Part shown: piece by piece, positions 13,221-14,096 of the stretch
How positions within the stretch are numbered: the first letter of the stretch is position 1
Layout: every line of letters begins with the position of its first letter
Assembly (NCBI GenBank): GCA_003520105.1
Contig: DOVL01000308.1
Location: forward strand, 1-14,096
DNA length: 14,096 bases
Direction: 5' to 3'
Source: Lachnospiraceae bacterium
GTDB taxonomy: Bacteria > Bacillota > Clostridia > Lachnospirales > Lachnospiraceae
Notes under the pieces: generated by a model
Seen by the model: the letters and a program-made list of their open reading frames with translations, nothing else
Database searches by the model: none
Told to the model about the DNA's origin: nothing
Translations under genes and position numbers: made by a program

Positions 13221-14096
13221 TCAGTCGTCAAGCGCAGCATCTGCTCTGACTATCTTGCCCGTTGCATTTCTATGGAACGGGCTTTTTCTTATTACAAGAG
13301 AAACAATCTGTCTGTAGGTTGGCTGCGGACGGTTGTATTCATCCAGAAGCTGTCTTAATCCTGCTTCGACAGTCGCTTCATCAAGTCCCTTAGCTTTAAT
13401 GACATCCTGATCAGGGAAGATACGTGCCGTCAGGCCGTTGTTCTCGCCTGTCACTACCACCTCTCCTACGAGAGGATTGATACCAAGCTTATTCTCAATC
13501 TCTTCAGGCGATATATTTTCACCATTTGAAAGGATTATAAGGTTCTTAACCCTGCCGTTTATGAAGAGGAAACCGTCCTCGTCAAGATATCCTTTGTCTC
13601 CTGTGTGGAGCCAGCCGTCCTTCAGAGTCTCTTCCGTCTCAACAGGCATCTTATAATAGCCCTTCATAACGCTGCTGCCCTGCACCTGAATCTCTCCGTC
13701 AACAAAACGCACCTTAACATTGGCCAGCGGTCTTCCGATAGAGCCCTTCTTATGGTCTTCAGGTGTATTTGAACTTATTACAGGGGAACACTCAGACATA
13801 CCATATCCCTCAAGCACCTGAACACCATATTTTTCCAGCTTATCTATATAAAACGGATCGAGATGCGCACCGCCGGTGAATATGATCTTCAGCTTTCCGC
13901 CAAATACATTTTCAGCAACTGCTGCCGCCGGGATTGAAGCATCAACCGAAGCGAGCCTCTTGTAGATAGTCTCGATCATGAGAGGAACCATGAGCATAAC
14001 ATCAGGCTTAAATATGCCCATATTACGTATCATGTGAATAAATGAATCATTTATGCAGACAACTGCTCCAAGCGAAAAGCCCTTGAGCCAGTCCAT
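13221..14096 (-). CDS. AMP-forming acyl-CoA synthetase (long-chain fatty acid ligase-like), C-terminal part
   Basis: Adenylate-forming ligase that activates a carboxylic acid as acyl-AMP and then thioester. 291 residues are visible; the N-terminus, including the P-loop-like A3 motif, lies beyond base 14096, so the ATG at the edge is probably internal. Numbering from the edge, visible motifs are FTGGAHLD (73-80), A5 GYGMSECSPV (97-106), GSIGRPL (118-124), A7 with GWLHTGDKGYLDEDGFL (161-177), A8 GRVKNLIILSNGENISPEE (181-199), and the C-terminal NATGKI with the catalytic lysine of motif A10 at K281. The overall style is nearest to long-chain acyl-CoA synthetases; another acid substrate, or loading of a carrier protein, is possible. 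It converges with the TetR gene, with stops 15 nt apart. Confidence 0.9.
   Translation of the reverse strand: MDWLKGFSLGAVVCINDSFIHMIRNMGIFKPDVMLMVPLMIETIYKRLASVDASIPAAAVAENVFGGKLKIIFTGGAHLDPFYIDKLEKYGVQVLEGYGMSECSPVISSNTPEDHKKGSIGRPLANVKVRFVDGEIQVQGSSVMKGYYKMPVETEETLKDGWLHTGDKGYLDEDGFLFINGRVKNLIILSNGENISPEEIENKLGINPLVGEVVVTGENNGLTARIFPDQDVIKAKGLDEATVEAGLRQLLDEYNRPQPTYRQIVSLVIRKSPFHRNATGKIVRADAALDD
13257..13287 (+). terminator. Rho-independent terminator of the TetR operon, inside the opposing ligase gene
   Basis: GCCCGTT (13257-13263) pairs exactly with AACGGGC (13276-13282). CAT/ATG can pair inside, across one mismatch, around a TTCT loop. TTTTT follows at 13283-13287, then CTT. It lies 52 nt after the TetR stop, in the right orientation for that operon, and overlaps codons 272-280 (edge numbering) of the minus-strand ligase. 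Confidence 0.75.

Overview
The window reads as chromosome from a low-to-mid GC Clostridia member, most likely Lachnospiraceae (Butyrivibrio/Roseburia/Lachnospira-like). This is inference from protein style and was not tested by any search. The supporting signs are strong Gram-positive Shine-Dalgarno sites (GGGAG, AAGGAGG), sigma-A type promoters, and several large GGDEF proteins with PAS, LacI-like or 7TM sensor modules. No rRNA, tRNA, CRISPR array, insertion sequence or phage gene was seen.

Layout. (1) Bases 1-6313, minus strand, hold a three-gene run for cyclic-di-GMP turnover. In transcription order it is a membrane HD-GYP phosphodiesterase with a giant extracytoplasmic propeller sensor, an EAL-PAS-PAS phosphodiesterase, and a PAS-PAS-GGDEF diguanylate cyclase cut by the left window edge. 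(2) Bases 6557-8500, plus strand and divergent, encode a soluble LacI-like binding domain joined to GGDEF. (3) Bases 8593-10260, minus strand and convergent with the previous gene across a strong GC hairpin, encode a 7TM-GGDEF membrane cyclase. (4) Bases 10534-12183, plus strand, encode a SulP anion transporter with a STAS domain, divergent from the 7TM cyclase with a recognisable promoter on each side. (5) Bases 12314-13205, plus strand, hold a two-gene operon: an unrecognised 100-residue protein and a TetR-type repressor. It has its own extended -10 promoter and a near-perfect palindrome at the predicted transcript start. (6) Bases 13221-14096, minus strand, are the C-terminal part of an AMP-forming acyl-CoA synthetase. 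Its last codons contain, on the opposite strand, a rho-independent terminator placed to serve the TetR operon.

How the parts work together. Five of the eight complete or near-complete large genes make or break c-di-GMP: three cyclases and two phosphodiesterases of different chemistry. All keep their visible catalytic residues, and each has a different sensor (extracytoplasmic propeller, cytoplasmic PAS, sugar-binding-like, 7TM). None of the three GGDEF domains has the RxxD inhibitory site. No c-di-GMP receptor (PilZ protein or recognisable GEMM riboswitch) is visible. The right-hand third (transporter, TetR operon, acyl-CoA ligase) has no evident functional link to c-di-GMP.
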